Part shown: positions 1-6,299 of the stretch, in pieces
Numbering within the stretch: position 1 is the first letter of the stretch
Layout: the number at the start of each line of letters is the position of its first letter
DNA from: JAUHWS01 sp964571805
GTDB taxonomy: Bacteria > Patescibacteriota > Gracilibacteria > UM-FILTER-43-11
NCBI GenBank assembly: GCA_964571805.1
Contig: CAZNDI010000066.1
Location: forward strand, 1 to 6,352
Length of the DNA: 6,352 bases
Direction of reading: 5' to 3'
Made by a program: the position numbers and the translations under genes
Notes under the pieces: model-generated
The model's database searches: none
Seen by the model: the letters and a program-made list of their open reading frames with translations, nothing else
What the model was told of the DNA's origin: nothing

Positions 1-45
1 CAGACGATTCCATGATCTTCGTAAACTCCGTCATGGAATGACAAG
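1..45. repeat. Palindromic interspersed repeat, copy 1
   Basis: This 45-base unit is identical to 4311-4355. Within it ATTCCATGA (7-15) and TCATGGAAT (31-39) are perfect inverted repeats around a 15-base loop, so either strand can form a nine-base-pair hairpin. The size and form resemble REP- or MITE-like elements. The copy begins exactly at the window edge, so its true left boundary is not known. Confidence 0.85.
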
Positions 46-59
46 CAATAATAATGTAA

Positions 60-109
60 AAGCCCCTCCCTTAGTTCCCCCCGAGGGAGGGGTTGGGGAG
101 GGTAGCGAC
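60..109. repeat. C/T-rich then G-rich hairpin repeat, single copy
   Basis: Starts AAGCCCCTCCC and ends in a G-rich tail (TTGGGGAGGG). CCCCTCCCT (63-71) pairs with AGGGAGGGG (84-92). Related units occur three times in tandem at 4370-4493. At both places the unit follows the palindromic repeat at the same distance, so the two probably form one composite element. Confidence 0.75.
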
Positions 110-202
110 AAAAGTTAGGGAGGCCTGCCATGAAATCAAAAACCCTCCATATTACAAGAACTTAAAAAAATCCCAATTAAACTGTCTTTGAGGCCTCTTT
201 TG

Positions 203-211
203 TGTTAAAAT
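203..211 (+). promoter_or_regulatory. Possible extended -10 promoter of the pilin-like gene
   Basis: TGTTAAAAT gives an extended -10 (TG-N-TAAAAT, five of six bases to consensus) about 30 bases before the ATG. There is no good -35 at the usual distance: TTGAGG at 188-193 is only 12 bases away. The leader after it is almost pure A/T/G with no ribosome-binding motif close to the start. Inferred only from the motif. Confidence 0.35.
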
Positions 212-240
212 AAAGGGAAAGAAAATAAAAAATAAAAGCC

Positions 241-2583
241 ATGGCTTCAAAATTTAAAATTCCTCATTTAAAATTTAAAACGGCCCCCCTCGGTTTTACC
301 CTCACTGAGCTCTTGGTGGTGATTGCGATCATAGCGGTTTTGAGTGTGGCCTCGTACGTTGGCATTCAGCGCTATCAACTGCGCACCATGAATGAGAAGG
401 TCACTTCAGACTTGCTGGCCATTCGAGATGCTCTCAATCAATACAAAGAAGACAATCAAGGGGAATATCCCACCTTCAACGACCTGAGTTTGAGTGGAAA
501 TAAAAATGTTTTGTGTTTCAATGCCGACATGTCTTATGCCCACGATTGTGCAACGGCTGCTTTTTTGCAGACCCAGGTCGACAACACGCTTTTGACCAAA
601 CGCTATTTGCAAGAGGTTCCCGTTGATCCTCGAACAGGTTCTCGTTATGCCTACGGGGTCACGGCGGATGGAAAGTCTTTTCAATTGGCGGGGATCCAAC
701 AGCAAAAAGGGGACACGTGGCAGGCGCGCGTGATCGGGAATTTGGACGGAAATACAGCTTTCCCTGGCCTCATTCGGGCTTTTGATGCTCCAAATTTTGT
801 GATGGATGAGGGAAGTTTTTTACCCTACAGTCAAAACCCCCTTCAGGTCACGGCTCGTCTCAATGGCGTGGTGGGCACGGTGATGGTCAATGGAGCGGCA
901 ACGACTGAAGGGCAGGTGATGCAGGTGGGGGATGCGGTGAAAACGGGGCCGGCATCTACAGTGATCCTTTATCTCTCCGATGGCTCCATCACTTATCTCG
1001 ATGAAAATTCTGAGCTCCGTCTCTTGCCTTCGTCTGAAGTGGTGGAGAATTCAAAGGATGACATCATCACCAAAATCCGAATGAAACTTTTTCAAGGGAG
1101 CACCTGGAACAAGGTCATTCGCTTGGCGGATCAGTCTGAATTCAATATCGAAACCACCAGTGCGATTGCCGGGGTACGAGGAACAGAATTTGGTCTGAAT
1201 GCCAAAACCAATGAGGTGACTGTGTTATCGGGTTCAGTGGCCACTTGTCTCAAGACCACGGATGAAGTCGCTCAGTCCAATGGCGAGGGTAAATTCCTCG
1301 AGTTTACTGTGGACGATGCCTTCCTCCTTTCTCAGGATGCAGAGAGCGATGGGGAGCTCTTTAAGGTGTTTTCTATCCCTCAAAAAGGCCAGGCAGTGGG
1401 CCCTCCTCAGGTGTTGACCGAAATGGAAGCGAGTGAGTACAAGCTCAAATATTATCAAAATGAACTGGGTCTTTCGGCCGGTTATACGCCTTACATTGTC
1501 AAGGCTCAGGCCCATGCCAATGGGTCTTACACGATTTATGTGACGTTCAATGGGGTGGAATCGAACAATGATTTTTCGCTCGATACCTTCGACGTTTATG
1601 GAGAGTCTCAAACGACGGATATCCGGACCTTGAGTGAAACCGCAAAGCCTCTTTTGACGGTGAAAAAGGTGACCTATGACGACCAGGAAAAGGCTTATGC
1701 TTTTGAGCTTCCGACTTACGCTAAAAAGCCAAATGACCCGCTTTACAATCAAACCGAAGATCGGATGGAATCTCTGTTGGTGCAGGCGTCTTATGAGCTT
1801 GAAGGGAAGCCGATTTATTCTCAACTCTCCTGGCCTCCCATTGGTCTACAGCCCGAGCCGAAAGAGGAGTATGCCTACACGTTTGACAATGCTGAGACCT
1901 ATCAAAATTTGGAGGATTTGAAGCAGGTTGAGTTTTTGAAAATCGATGAGATTGCCGATCCAACCGTAGCGTTGAATGAGGGTTCTTTCCCGCTTTCAGC
2001 CAACCAGCCTTGCAACTGGTCGGTGGAACCTGCCTCGAGTGGGGCGTTCCAAAAATCGGAAGGACTCACTTCTGCCGATTATTTCCCTCTCAAACCCGAC
2101 CTACCTCCTGCCGATTTGGCTTTGAATGTGACCACCCGTTTTGTCAAGGCCAGTACCGAAAAAGTAACGATCCGCTGTACCGATCCCAACGACGAAGCGA
2201 AGTTTGATGAAGCCGTGTTGACCGTAAATTACGCCCCCAAGTCTGTCTCCGACAGTTATCAGTATGGGTATACGGCGAAAGCCGGAACCAGTTGGACGGA
2301 AGCCCACAAGGCTTGTGATGATTCAACCGAAGGAGGTTTCACCGAATGGACTTTGCCGAGTAAAATAGTTTATGAAGGGGTAGATTTGAAGAAGGAGAAG
2401 GGGAATTTGTGCAAATTTTTAGGTGATAGTTGCAATGACTTAAAGGATGTAAACAATTTTTACTTTCAAGAAAAAAATAAGGATAGTGGCTATTTATTAT
2501 TCATGAAAGCAGAGATGTTTGGTCCAACTCCTAAAGATTTCATCCAACCAGCAGGAGCCTTTCATTGTGTTAAGACAAATTAA
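241..2583 (+). CDS. Large type IV pilin-like protein with FecR domain and Lcl/DUF1566-like C-terminus
   Basis: Probably a cell-surface or pilus-associated protein with 780 residues, far longer than ordinary pilins (roughly 120-200). The ATG at 241 is the first start after an in-frame TAA at 226-228. Residues 1-18 are a short basic leader ending in Gly18, followed by FTLTELL with Glu at position +5 and a hydrophobic helix to about residue 40. This is a textbook prepilin peptidase site. A pilin-like head follows to about residue 152, with VPVDP at 126-130 and a Tyr-rich strand. Residues about 208-330 match a FecR domain, including GVRGTEFG at 311-318. Residues about 400-660 are beta-rich and unassigned, perhaps Ig-like. 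Residues 671-780 carry a GGFTEWTLPS motif at 698-707, resembling the GG..WRLP core of Lcl/DUF1566 (lectin-like) domains, which suggests ligand binding. FecR domains are best known in sigma-regulator proteins; here a structural role is more likely. No Shine-Dalgarno site is evident. Coding and N-terminus are very secure; the C-terminal domain call is moderate. Confidence 0.9.
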   Translation: MASKFKIPHLKFKTAPLGFTLTELLVVIAIIAVLSVASYVGIQRYQLRTMNEKVTSDLLAIRDALNQYKEDNQGEYPTFNDLSLSGNKNVLCFNADMSYAHDCATAAFLQTQVDNTLLTKRYLQEVPVDPRTGSRYAYGVTADGKSFQLAGIQQQKGDTWQARVIGNLDGNTAFPGLIRAFDAPNFVMDEGSFLPYSQNPLQVTARLNGVVGTVMVNGAATTEGQVMQVGDAVKTGPASTVILYLSDGSITYLDENSELRLLPSSEVVENSKDDIITKIRMKLFQGSTWNKVIRLADQSEFNIETTSAIAGVRGTEFGLNAKTNEVTVLSGSVATCLKTTDEVAQSNGEGKFLEFTVDDAFLLSQDAESDGELFKVFSIPQKGQAVGPPQVLTEMEASEYKLKYYQNELGLSAGYTPYIVKAQAHANGSYTIYVTFNGVESNNDFSLDTFDVYGESQTTDIRTLSETAKPLLTVKKVTYDDQEKAYAFELPTYAKKPNDPLYNQTEDRMESLLVQASYELEGKPIYSQLSWPPIGLQPEPKEEYAYTFDNAETYQNLEDLKQVEFLKIDEIADPTVALNEGSFPLSANQPCNWSVEPASSGAFQKSEGLTSADYFPLKPDLPPADLALNVTTRFVKASTEKVTIRCTDPNDEAKFDEAVLTVNYAPKSVSDSYQYGYTAKAGTSWTEAHKACDDSTEGGFTEWTLPSKIVYEGVDLKKEKGNLCKFLGDSCNDLKDVNNFYFQEKNKDSGYLLFMKAEMFGPTPKDFIQPAGAFHCVKTN

Positions 2584-2620
2584 TCAATTCCCCCAGCTAC
2601 TGCGACGATTAGATTAAGCC

Positions 2621-3568
2621 TTATTGAAGCCTTATGTAATTAATAGAGGCAATTTCCCCTGTAGCCTTACCTTTTTTTAGTCGGAAACAGAAAGTGTGCA
2701 AATCAGCATTGGGTAGAGCAATGCTAGCCTGCAAAGTGAAATCTCCCGTACCTGCATCGTAAGTACTCCCTGGCACTGTTTTAATATCTTTCCAGGTTCC
2801 TCCATCTTCGTTGTATTCAACGATATCCATTCCAATTTCTCCTTTTCCATTAATTGGAAAATCTTTCATATTTACCGGTAAAGCTTCACCTGGCCCTGGA
2901 TCATTTTCTAGAATTGGAGGATTTATTTTGATAAGCTCACACTTTGGATTAGCTTCTGTACCATTGTTAACACATTCTGGTTCTGGAGAGCAGGCATCAT
3001 AACAATTGTCACCTGCCCAACAATCATTGCACTTACATATTTCTCCTTCACATGTCCCGTTTATACACTCAAGCCCTTCAAAGCCACAAGAAGGACTCGA
3101 AGTTGTTTCTGTTCCAGTCGCAGATACATTTCCCGTGGTGGGGTCTGTCGTGGAAGTGTCGTTTACAGTCGCCGATCCAGTATCTCCGGTGCTGGTTATC
3201 TCTTCCGTGTCATTCGTAGGATCAGTGTCCGTTGCACTAGGAGCACTCGTTGATGAAATGGAATCCCCTGAGCTTGATGCATCTGTGGCACCACTGGTCG
3301 AAGTTGACTCTGTTTTAGTTCCATCCTTAGAATCACACCCCACGACTCCAAGAGCCAAAGCTCCCGCTAGAACCAACCCTGTCCTATCACGGAAAAAATT
3401 CGCAAGTCCTTCGCCCCCTTCACGGACCGTGTTCACAGCCTGTTTGAGAACGCCAAAAATTCTCTCACCGAGAGTTGGAGTTTGAGCTATTTCACTTGAA
3501 GCAGCAGGAGTGGTAGATTGTCGCATAAAATGAGTGTATTTAGATGGATAAAAACGAGTCGTGAGCAT
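2621..3568 (-). CDS. Probable surface lipoprotein with Ser/Thr-rich stalk and EGF-like module
   Basis: Unrecognised 315-residue protein with a clear modular layout. Residues 64-77 are hydrophobic, follow two arginines (60, 62) and end in LGVVG before Cys78, which fits a lipobox; lipid attachment at Cys78 would anchor the protein outside the membrane. Residues 79-160 are a low-complexity Ser/Thr/Asp/Gly stalk, possibly glycosylated. Residues 161-210 hold ten cysteines (161, 168, 173, 178, 180, 183, 189, 193, 199, 210), including a C-K-C-N-D-C cluster, resembling an EGF-like fold. Residues about 212-315 look like a beta-sandwich with one Cys near 294. The 63 residues before the hydrophobic core are unusually long for a lipoprotein signal. 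An in-frame GTG at codon 45 would give a more normal 33-residue signal, and M15 is another option; neither has a strong ribosome-binding site. The gene converges on the pilin-like gene with 37 bases between stop codons. Function inferred only from architecture: adhesion or surface display. Confidence 0.8.
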   Translation of the reverse strand: MLTTRFYPSKYTHFMRQSTTPAASSEIAQTPTLGERIFGVLKQAVNTVREGGEGLANFFRDRTGLVLAGALALGVVGCDSKDGTKTESTSTSGATDASSSGDSISSTSAPSATDTDPTNDTEEITSTGDTGSATVNDTSTTDPTTGNVSATGTETTSSPSCGFEGLECINGTCEGEICKCNDCWAGDNCYDACSPEPECVNNGTEANPKCELIKINPPILENDPGPGEALPVNMKDFPINGKGEIGMDIVEYNEDGGTWKDIKTVPGSTYDAGTGDFTLQASIALPNADLHTFCFRLKKGKATGEIASINYIRLQ

Positions 3569-3584
3569 CCTCTAGACAATGGAA

Positions 3585-3613
3585 AAATTAAACTAAAATT
3601 AATTTTTTGTCAA
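3585..3613 (-). promoter_or_regulatory. Candidate promoter of the lipoprotein gene
   Basis: Read on the minus strand, TTGACA (3608-3613) is followed by a 17-base spacer and TAATTT (3585-3590). The -35 is perfect and the spacing ideal; the -10 is weak. Transcription would start about 8-10 bases before the ATG at 3568, so the leader would be very short and the AGAGG directly touching the ATG could not act as a normal ribosome-binding site. Confidence 0.5.
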
Positions 3614-3810
3614 TTTGTACGGGAGCTTGATCCTCTAGGTTCTCAATTGGCTGAATGCCTCTCTGGCAAAAGAGAATAAAAGTTTAAAATATAATATTTG
3701 ATGGATTTAGCAAGAAAATTTTTTTAAAATAATTTAACTTCTGTATCAATTTACCACATTCCGTTATAGAAAAAAATCTCATCACAAAAAAGAGGGCTTC
3801 CATTTTGAAC

Positions 3811-3838
3811 CCCAAAAAAACAAGGGATCAACTCCCTT
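3811..3838 (-). terminator. Terminator-like hairpin on the minus strand with no obvious gene before it
   Basis: On the minus strand AAGGGA (3838-3833), a five-base loop and TCCCTT (3827-3822) form a perfect six-base-pair stem, followed after one base by a run of seven T. This is the form of a rho-independent terminator. There is no minus-strand gene between it and the repeats at 4049, so it may end a small RNA or be a chance or relic structure. Confidence 0.4.
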
Positions 3839-4048
3839 ACAAAAATCTTTGTATTTACTCATGACAGCTAACATGACTCAAATCAAAATTAGAATCTTTT
3901 GACAACCGGGAGGTTAAATCATTTTTTGATTTTTTATTCTTTATGATGATTTAGGGCAACTTTATGATCCAATCATTAGTCAAAAAATGAATTTTGTAAA
4001 GACAGGGGAAGGATTTTTTAAAATTTTTTAATGTAGGAGCTTTCCAGG

Positions 4049-4103
4049 AGGGGACCTCCCCCAGTTGGCAAGAGGCCTCCCCCGTCCCCTCCGAAGGAGG
4101 GGG
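4049..4103. repeat. Second interspersed repeat family, copy 1
   Basis: Nearly identical to 6300-6352, differing by one C in a homopolymer and one T/G substitution. It contains the shared core CAGTTGGCAAGAGGCCTCC and ends in a hairpin, CCCCTCC (4086-4092) against GGAGGGG (4096-4102) with a GAA loop. No coding potential. Confidence 0.8.
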
Positions 4104-4124
4104 GCTATCGCAAATCTCCCCTAG

Positions 4125-4205
4125 CCCCTCTTTATCAAGAGGGGAATACCCCCCCAGTCCGCCGCGGAAGCTAAGTGACCTCCCTCAGTCCGCCGCGGCG
4201 GAAGC
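4125..4205. repeat. G/C hairpin cluster with an internal short direct repeat
   Basis: CCCCTCTT (4125-4132) pairs with AAGAGGGG (4137-4144) around a four-base loop. Then the motif CAGTCCGCCGCGG is present twice (from 4155 and from 4186), the second inside a perfect 12-base palindrome, CCGCCGCGGCGG (4190-4201). It adjoins the second repeat family and stands out sharply from the A+T-rich gap to its left. Confidence 0.65.
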
Positions 4206-4310
4206 AAAGATAAGAGTGATTAGTTTGATTGTCACTCTAGGACAAACGGAGTGCAATCCTAAAGTCGTCTTTAATTCTAATAGAACTAGAATAACTAGTA
4301 ATTAAGAATA

Positions 4311-4355
4311 CAGACGATTCCATGATCTTCGTAAACTCCGTCATGGAATGACAAG
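4311..4355. repeat. Palindromic interspersed repeat, copy 2
   Basis: Identical over 45 bases to 1-45 and in the same orientation, with the same nine-base-pair inverted repeat. The 15 bases after it are similar but no longer identical. Together the two copies bracket the pilin-like and lipoprotein genes. Confidence 0.85.
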
Positions 4356-4369
4356 TGATAATAAGATTA

Positions 4370-4493
4370 AAGCCCCTCCCTGAGGAGGGGTTGGGGAGGT
4401 CTGTGATGAAAGCCCCTCCCTGATCTGAGGGAGGGGCTGGGGAGGGTCGCGATTAAAGCCCCTCCCTGAGGAGGTGTTGGGGAGGTCTGCGAT
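4370..4493. repeat. Three tandem C/T-then-G-rich hairpin units
   Basis: Three units start at about 4370, 4410 and 4456, each beginning AAGCCCCTCCCTGA and ending in TTGGGGAGG or CTGGGGAGGG plus a short GTCTGTGAT-like tail. Each can form a hairpin; the middle one is the best, 11 base pairs (4411-4421 with 4428-4438). The last unit ends one base before the -35 box of the RNA gene promoter. Confidence 0.8.
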
Positions 4494-4523
4494 TTGACAC
4501 GTTAAATTTTTTGATGGTATATT
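4494..4523 (+). promoter_or_regulatory. Strong sigma-70 promoter of the structured RNA
   Basis: TTGACA (4494-4499, perfect -35), 18-base spacer, TATATT (4518-4523, five of six to the -10 consensus). This predicts transcription starting near 4530 to the right. No protein gene on the plus strand follows, so the promoter most simply serves the folded RNA at about 4530-5025. Confidence 0.7.
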
Positions 4524-4529
4524 CGCCTT

Positions 4530-5025
4530 AAGTCATAGATGCTGAGAGATCCCTTTTGGACGACATCAGGTCGTTCTAGAATTCACATTCTGAAGGAGTC
4601 TCGCGGCTCATGATTTTCTCTCTGCCGAAATAAGAACAGAGAGAATTGAGCACAAAGGCGAGTCAGGTCAGTAAAACGACGTAGGTTGTTGCTGACTTTG
4701 AAACTTGCCTTCACCGGACACTGTCCGACAAAAAACACCTGGTTTCGTAAGGTTGAAGGTCGGCGGAAGCTCTAGTCCCCCACAATTCCGTGAGGAGCTT
4801 ACGCCCCCCTTCGATCGCCATGGTGTATGACCTCCGCAAGGAGGCCTGCCCTGAGAGAAAACGTTATCGGCCAAGAAGGCCAATCGTAGGACGTCGACAC
4901 AATCGGCGACTTCACAAGATCGGAAGATCTAACGTTCACTCTCCGGAGAACGAGGCCCACAGCCTCACCCACGCGCTAGCCCGTTCCGTGCCGCAAGCAC
5001 CGAGCAAGGCGGCGCGCTCTTTTAT
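4530..5025 (+). ncRNA. Candidate large structured non-coding RNA of unknown family (about 495 nt)
   Basis: The segment lies between a near-consensus promoter and a terminator-like stem and folds almost throughout. Helices read by eye, in order: 4558-4564/4570-4576; 4578-4582/4587-4591; 4606-4610/4647-4651 enclosing 4616-4624/4637-4645 (nine perfect pairs); 4655-4662/4704-4711 enclosing 4667-4671/4692-4696 and 4675-4680/4685-4690; 4715-4719/4723-4727; a long compound hairpin 4735-4739/4822-4826, 4751-4759/4808-4816, 4762-4765/4802-4805, 4767-4772/4795-4800; 4831-4835/4840-4844 with a GCAA tetraloop; 4860-4866/4930-4936 enclosing 4869-4872/4878-4881, 4893-4896/4907-4910 and 4917-4921/4926-4930 with a GGAA tetraloop; 4952-4956/4962-4966; and the 3' stem. 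Several helices use G-U pairs or a single mismatch. Open frames across it are Arg-rich or short and unconvincing. I found none of the RNase P, tmRNA, SRP, 6S or intron core motifs. Role unknown; ends are inferred. Confidence 0.7.
4972..5025 (+). terminator. 3' terminal stem and T-rich run of the structured RNA
   Basis: CGCGC (4972-4976) and GCC (4979-4981) pair with GGC (5008-5010) and GCGCG (5012-5016). An inner hairpin GTGC/GCAC lies at 4988-5000. The sequence then runs CTCTTTTATTT. This fits an intrinsic terminator, though the inner loop is larger than usual. The T-run overlaps the stop codon of the convergent tilS gene. Confidence 0.5.
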
Positions 5026-6254
5026 TTGGCTTTTGAATTCCTCCTCACCTTCACCCGATCCTTCCACCCCTTAAACCCCTCACTGAACCTCAAATCACCC
5101 ACGCAAATGATCGCATCATTTTCATCCACCACAATCGGAATACGTTTTCGCTCCTCACGGGGAATCTTTTGATCCACAAAAAAATCCTGCAACTTTTTCG
5201 TCCCTCCCATGCCCGCCGGCTGGAATTTATCTCCCGGCTTCCAAGGCCTCACCACCAACGGTTGAATCGCCTTCACTGTGATCACATAATCCCCCCACTG
5301 GGCATTTTTCTTCACTTCTACAGCATGAAGCGCTTCCACTTTTTGACGCGTGAATTTGGCCCGATCATACTCAATCACAAACGAAAGACCCTTAACTTCC
5401 AGCGTTTTACCTGTCGCCCCCTGATCAATGAAATCCATCAAGCGATTGAGATTTGCCTGATAAAGATCCTGCTGCCCCAAGAGCTCCAGTAAAATCTCCG
5501 CTTTTAAGTCGGGTTCCAGTTCGCTAAATTCCCCCCGATCGAAGGAATTATTTTTTAATTTTTCCATCATCCAATGTTTCTTGGGCTCTTTCAAGGCTTC
5601 AATCTTTTCTGCGGCTTCATGGGCCATTTTTCTCATCCTCGCTTCAAAATCCGGCTCTTGCTTGAGCGTGGGGATCACCTGGTGGCGAAGATAATTCCAC
5701 TGAAAACTCATGTCCATGTTGGTTTCATCGATCACAAAATCAAGCAAATGCTCCCTCGCATAAGCTTCAATTTTACGACGAGGAAGATCTAACATCGGGC
5801 GAATGAGGTGACCCGAAACCAAGCTCATCCCACGTTTCCCGCGCAATCCTGCCCCCCGTTCTTCATGCATCAAAAGGGTCTCAATCTGATCGTCAAAATG
5901 ATGGCCCACGGCCACAAAATCAGCTCCATAGGCCAACCGCACTTCCTCTAAAAAGCTATAACGAATTTTTCTCGCATTCTGTTCCAAATTACCCTTTTTA
6001 GGAATCACTGCTTTATTGCTCACAAAAGGGAGCTTCCAGGCTTTGGCCAATTCAATCACAAACGCTTCATCTTTTTCACTGATCTCCCCCCGCAAGTCAT
6101 GGTTCAAGTGGGCAACGATCACCTCGTAACCCAAATGCTTCAAAACATGCGTTAGCACCACACTATCCATGCCCCCCGAAAGGCCCACCACCACTTTTTT
6201 AAAAGGAGGAATTTTTTTAAGGGCCGCCTTCACTTTGTTAGGAAGGTCCATCAT
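5022..6254 (-). CDS. tilS: tRNA(Ile)-lysidine synthetase
   Basis: TilS uses ATP to join lysine to C34 of the CAU-anticodon tRNA-Ile, so that it reads AUA codons as isoleucine; it acts in the cytoplasm and is essential in most bacteria. Numbering from the ATG at 6254 (410 residues), the N-terminal PP-loop SGGMDS is at 26-31, followed by HLNHDLRG at 49-56, the family motif GHHFDDQIET, then ERGAGLRGKRGM and DETNMDMSFQWNYLRHQVIP. The last differs slightly from the common Y.RN..R form, with Trp before Asn. The C-terminal TilS domain is complete (RPWKPGDKFQPAGMGGTKKL, then KIPREERKRIPIV). Length is normal for the family. The frame also opens at a GTG at 6269, but an AAAAAGG touching that GTG is too close to serve it, so the ATG at 6254 or 6251 is preferred. 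The gene converges on the structured RNA. Family assignment is very secure. Confidence 0.96.
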   Translation of the reverse strand: MMDLPNKVKAALKKIPPFKKVVVGLSGGMDSVVLTHVLKHLGYEVIVAHLNHDLRGEISEKDEAFVIELAKAWKLPFVSNKAVIPKKGNLEQNARKIRYSFLEEVRLAYGADFVAVGHHFDDQIETLLMHEERGAGLRGKRGMSLVSGHLIRPMLDLPRRKIEAYAREHLLDFVIDETNMDMSFQWNYLRHQVIPTLKQEPDFEARMRKMAHEAAEKIEALKEPKKHWMMEKLKNNSFDRGEFSELEPDLKAEILLELLGQQDLYQANLNRLMDFIDQGATGKTLEVKGLSFVIEYDRAKFTRQKVEALHAVEVKKNAQWGDYVITVKAIQPLVVRPWKPGDKFQPAGMGGTKKLQDFFVDQKIPREERKRIPIVVDENDAIICVGDLRFSEGFKGWKDRVKVRRNSKAK

Positions 6255-6299
6255 GATTCCACTATACACCTTTTTCAGAATTTAAAATGTGGAATTTTA

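Larger units (their letters stand above)
3569..4048. other. A+T-rich intergenic gap without a convincing gene
   Basis: About 480 bases, strongly A+T rich, with long A and T runs. I see no reading frame with good coding character on either strand; the longest I noticed is a 30-residue minus-strand ORF near 3780-3875 with no recognisable product. The gap contains the candidate lipoprotein promoter at its left end and one terminator-like hairpin (3811-3838, minus strand), described separately. Nothing else is supported. Confidence 0.6.

Noticed and set aside
1234..1824. 196-residue minus-strand frame inside the pilin-like gene
   Set aside because: Arg/Ile/Leu-rich translation with no recognisable domain, lying fully within a gene with clear domains on the other strand.
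3006..3485. 159-residue plus-strand frame opposite the lipoprotein gene
   Set aside because: It is the antisense of the low-complexity Ser/Thr stalk and reads as Val/Ser/Pro repetition; the minus frame has a lipobox, an ordered cysteine module and a promoter.
4370..4493. CRISPR array
   Set aside because: The three units follow one another without unique spacers of regular length, and their lengths differ; there are no cas genes.
4523..4661. A switch in which 4523-4529 pairs with 4655-4661 or with 5006-5011
   Set aside because: The complementarity exists, but the predicted transcription start near 4530 would leave that segment out of the RNA.
4668..4883. 71-residue minus-strand frame within the RNA region
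   Set aside because: No domain or ribosome-binding site, and it lies in the densest part of the RNA fold. I also considered its end as a tmRNA tag, but no tmRNA acceptor, CCA end or typical tag was found.
4494..5025. Assignment of the RNA as RNase P RNA, tmRNA, SRP RNA, 6S RNA or a group I/II intron
   Set aside because: On both strands I found no GAGGAAAGUC/ACAGAA pair of RNase P, no tRNA-like half with CCA, no SRP domain IV motif, no 6S long open duplex and no intron catalytic core.
4790..5074. 94-residue Arg-rich plus-strand frame
   Set aside because: It runs across the RNA helices and into the antisense of tilS, with a composition typical of translated structural RNA.
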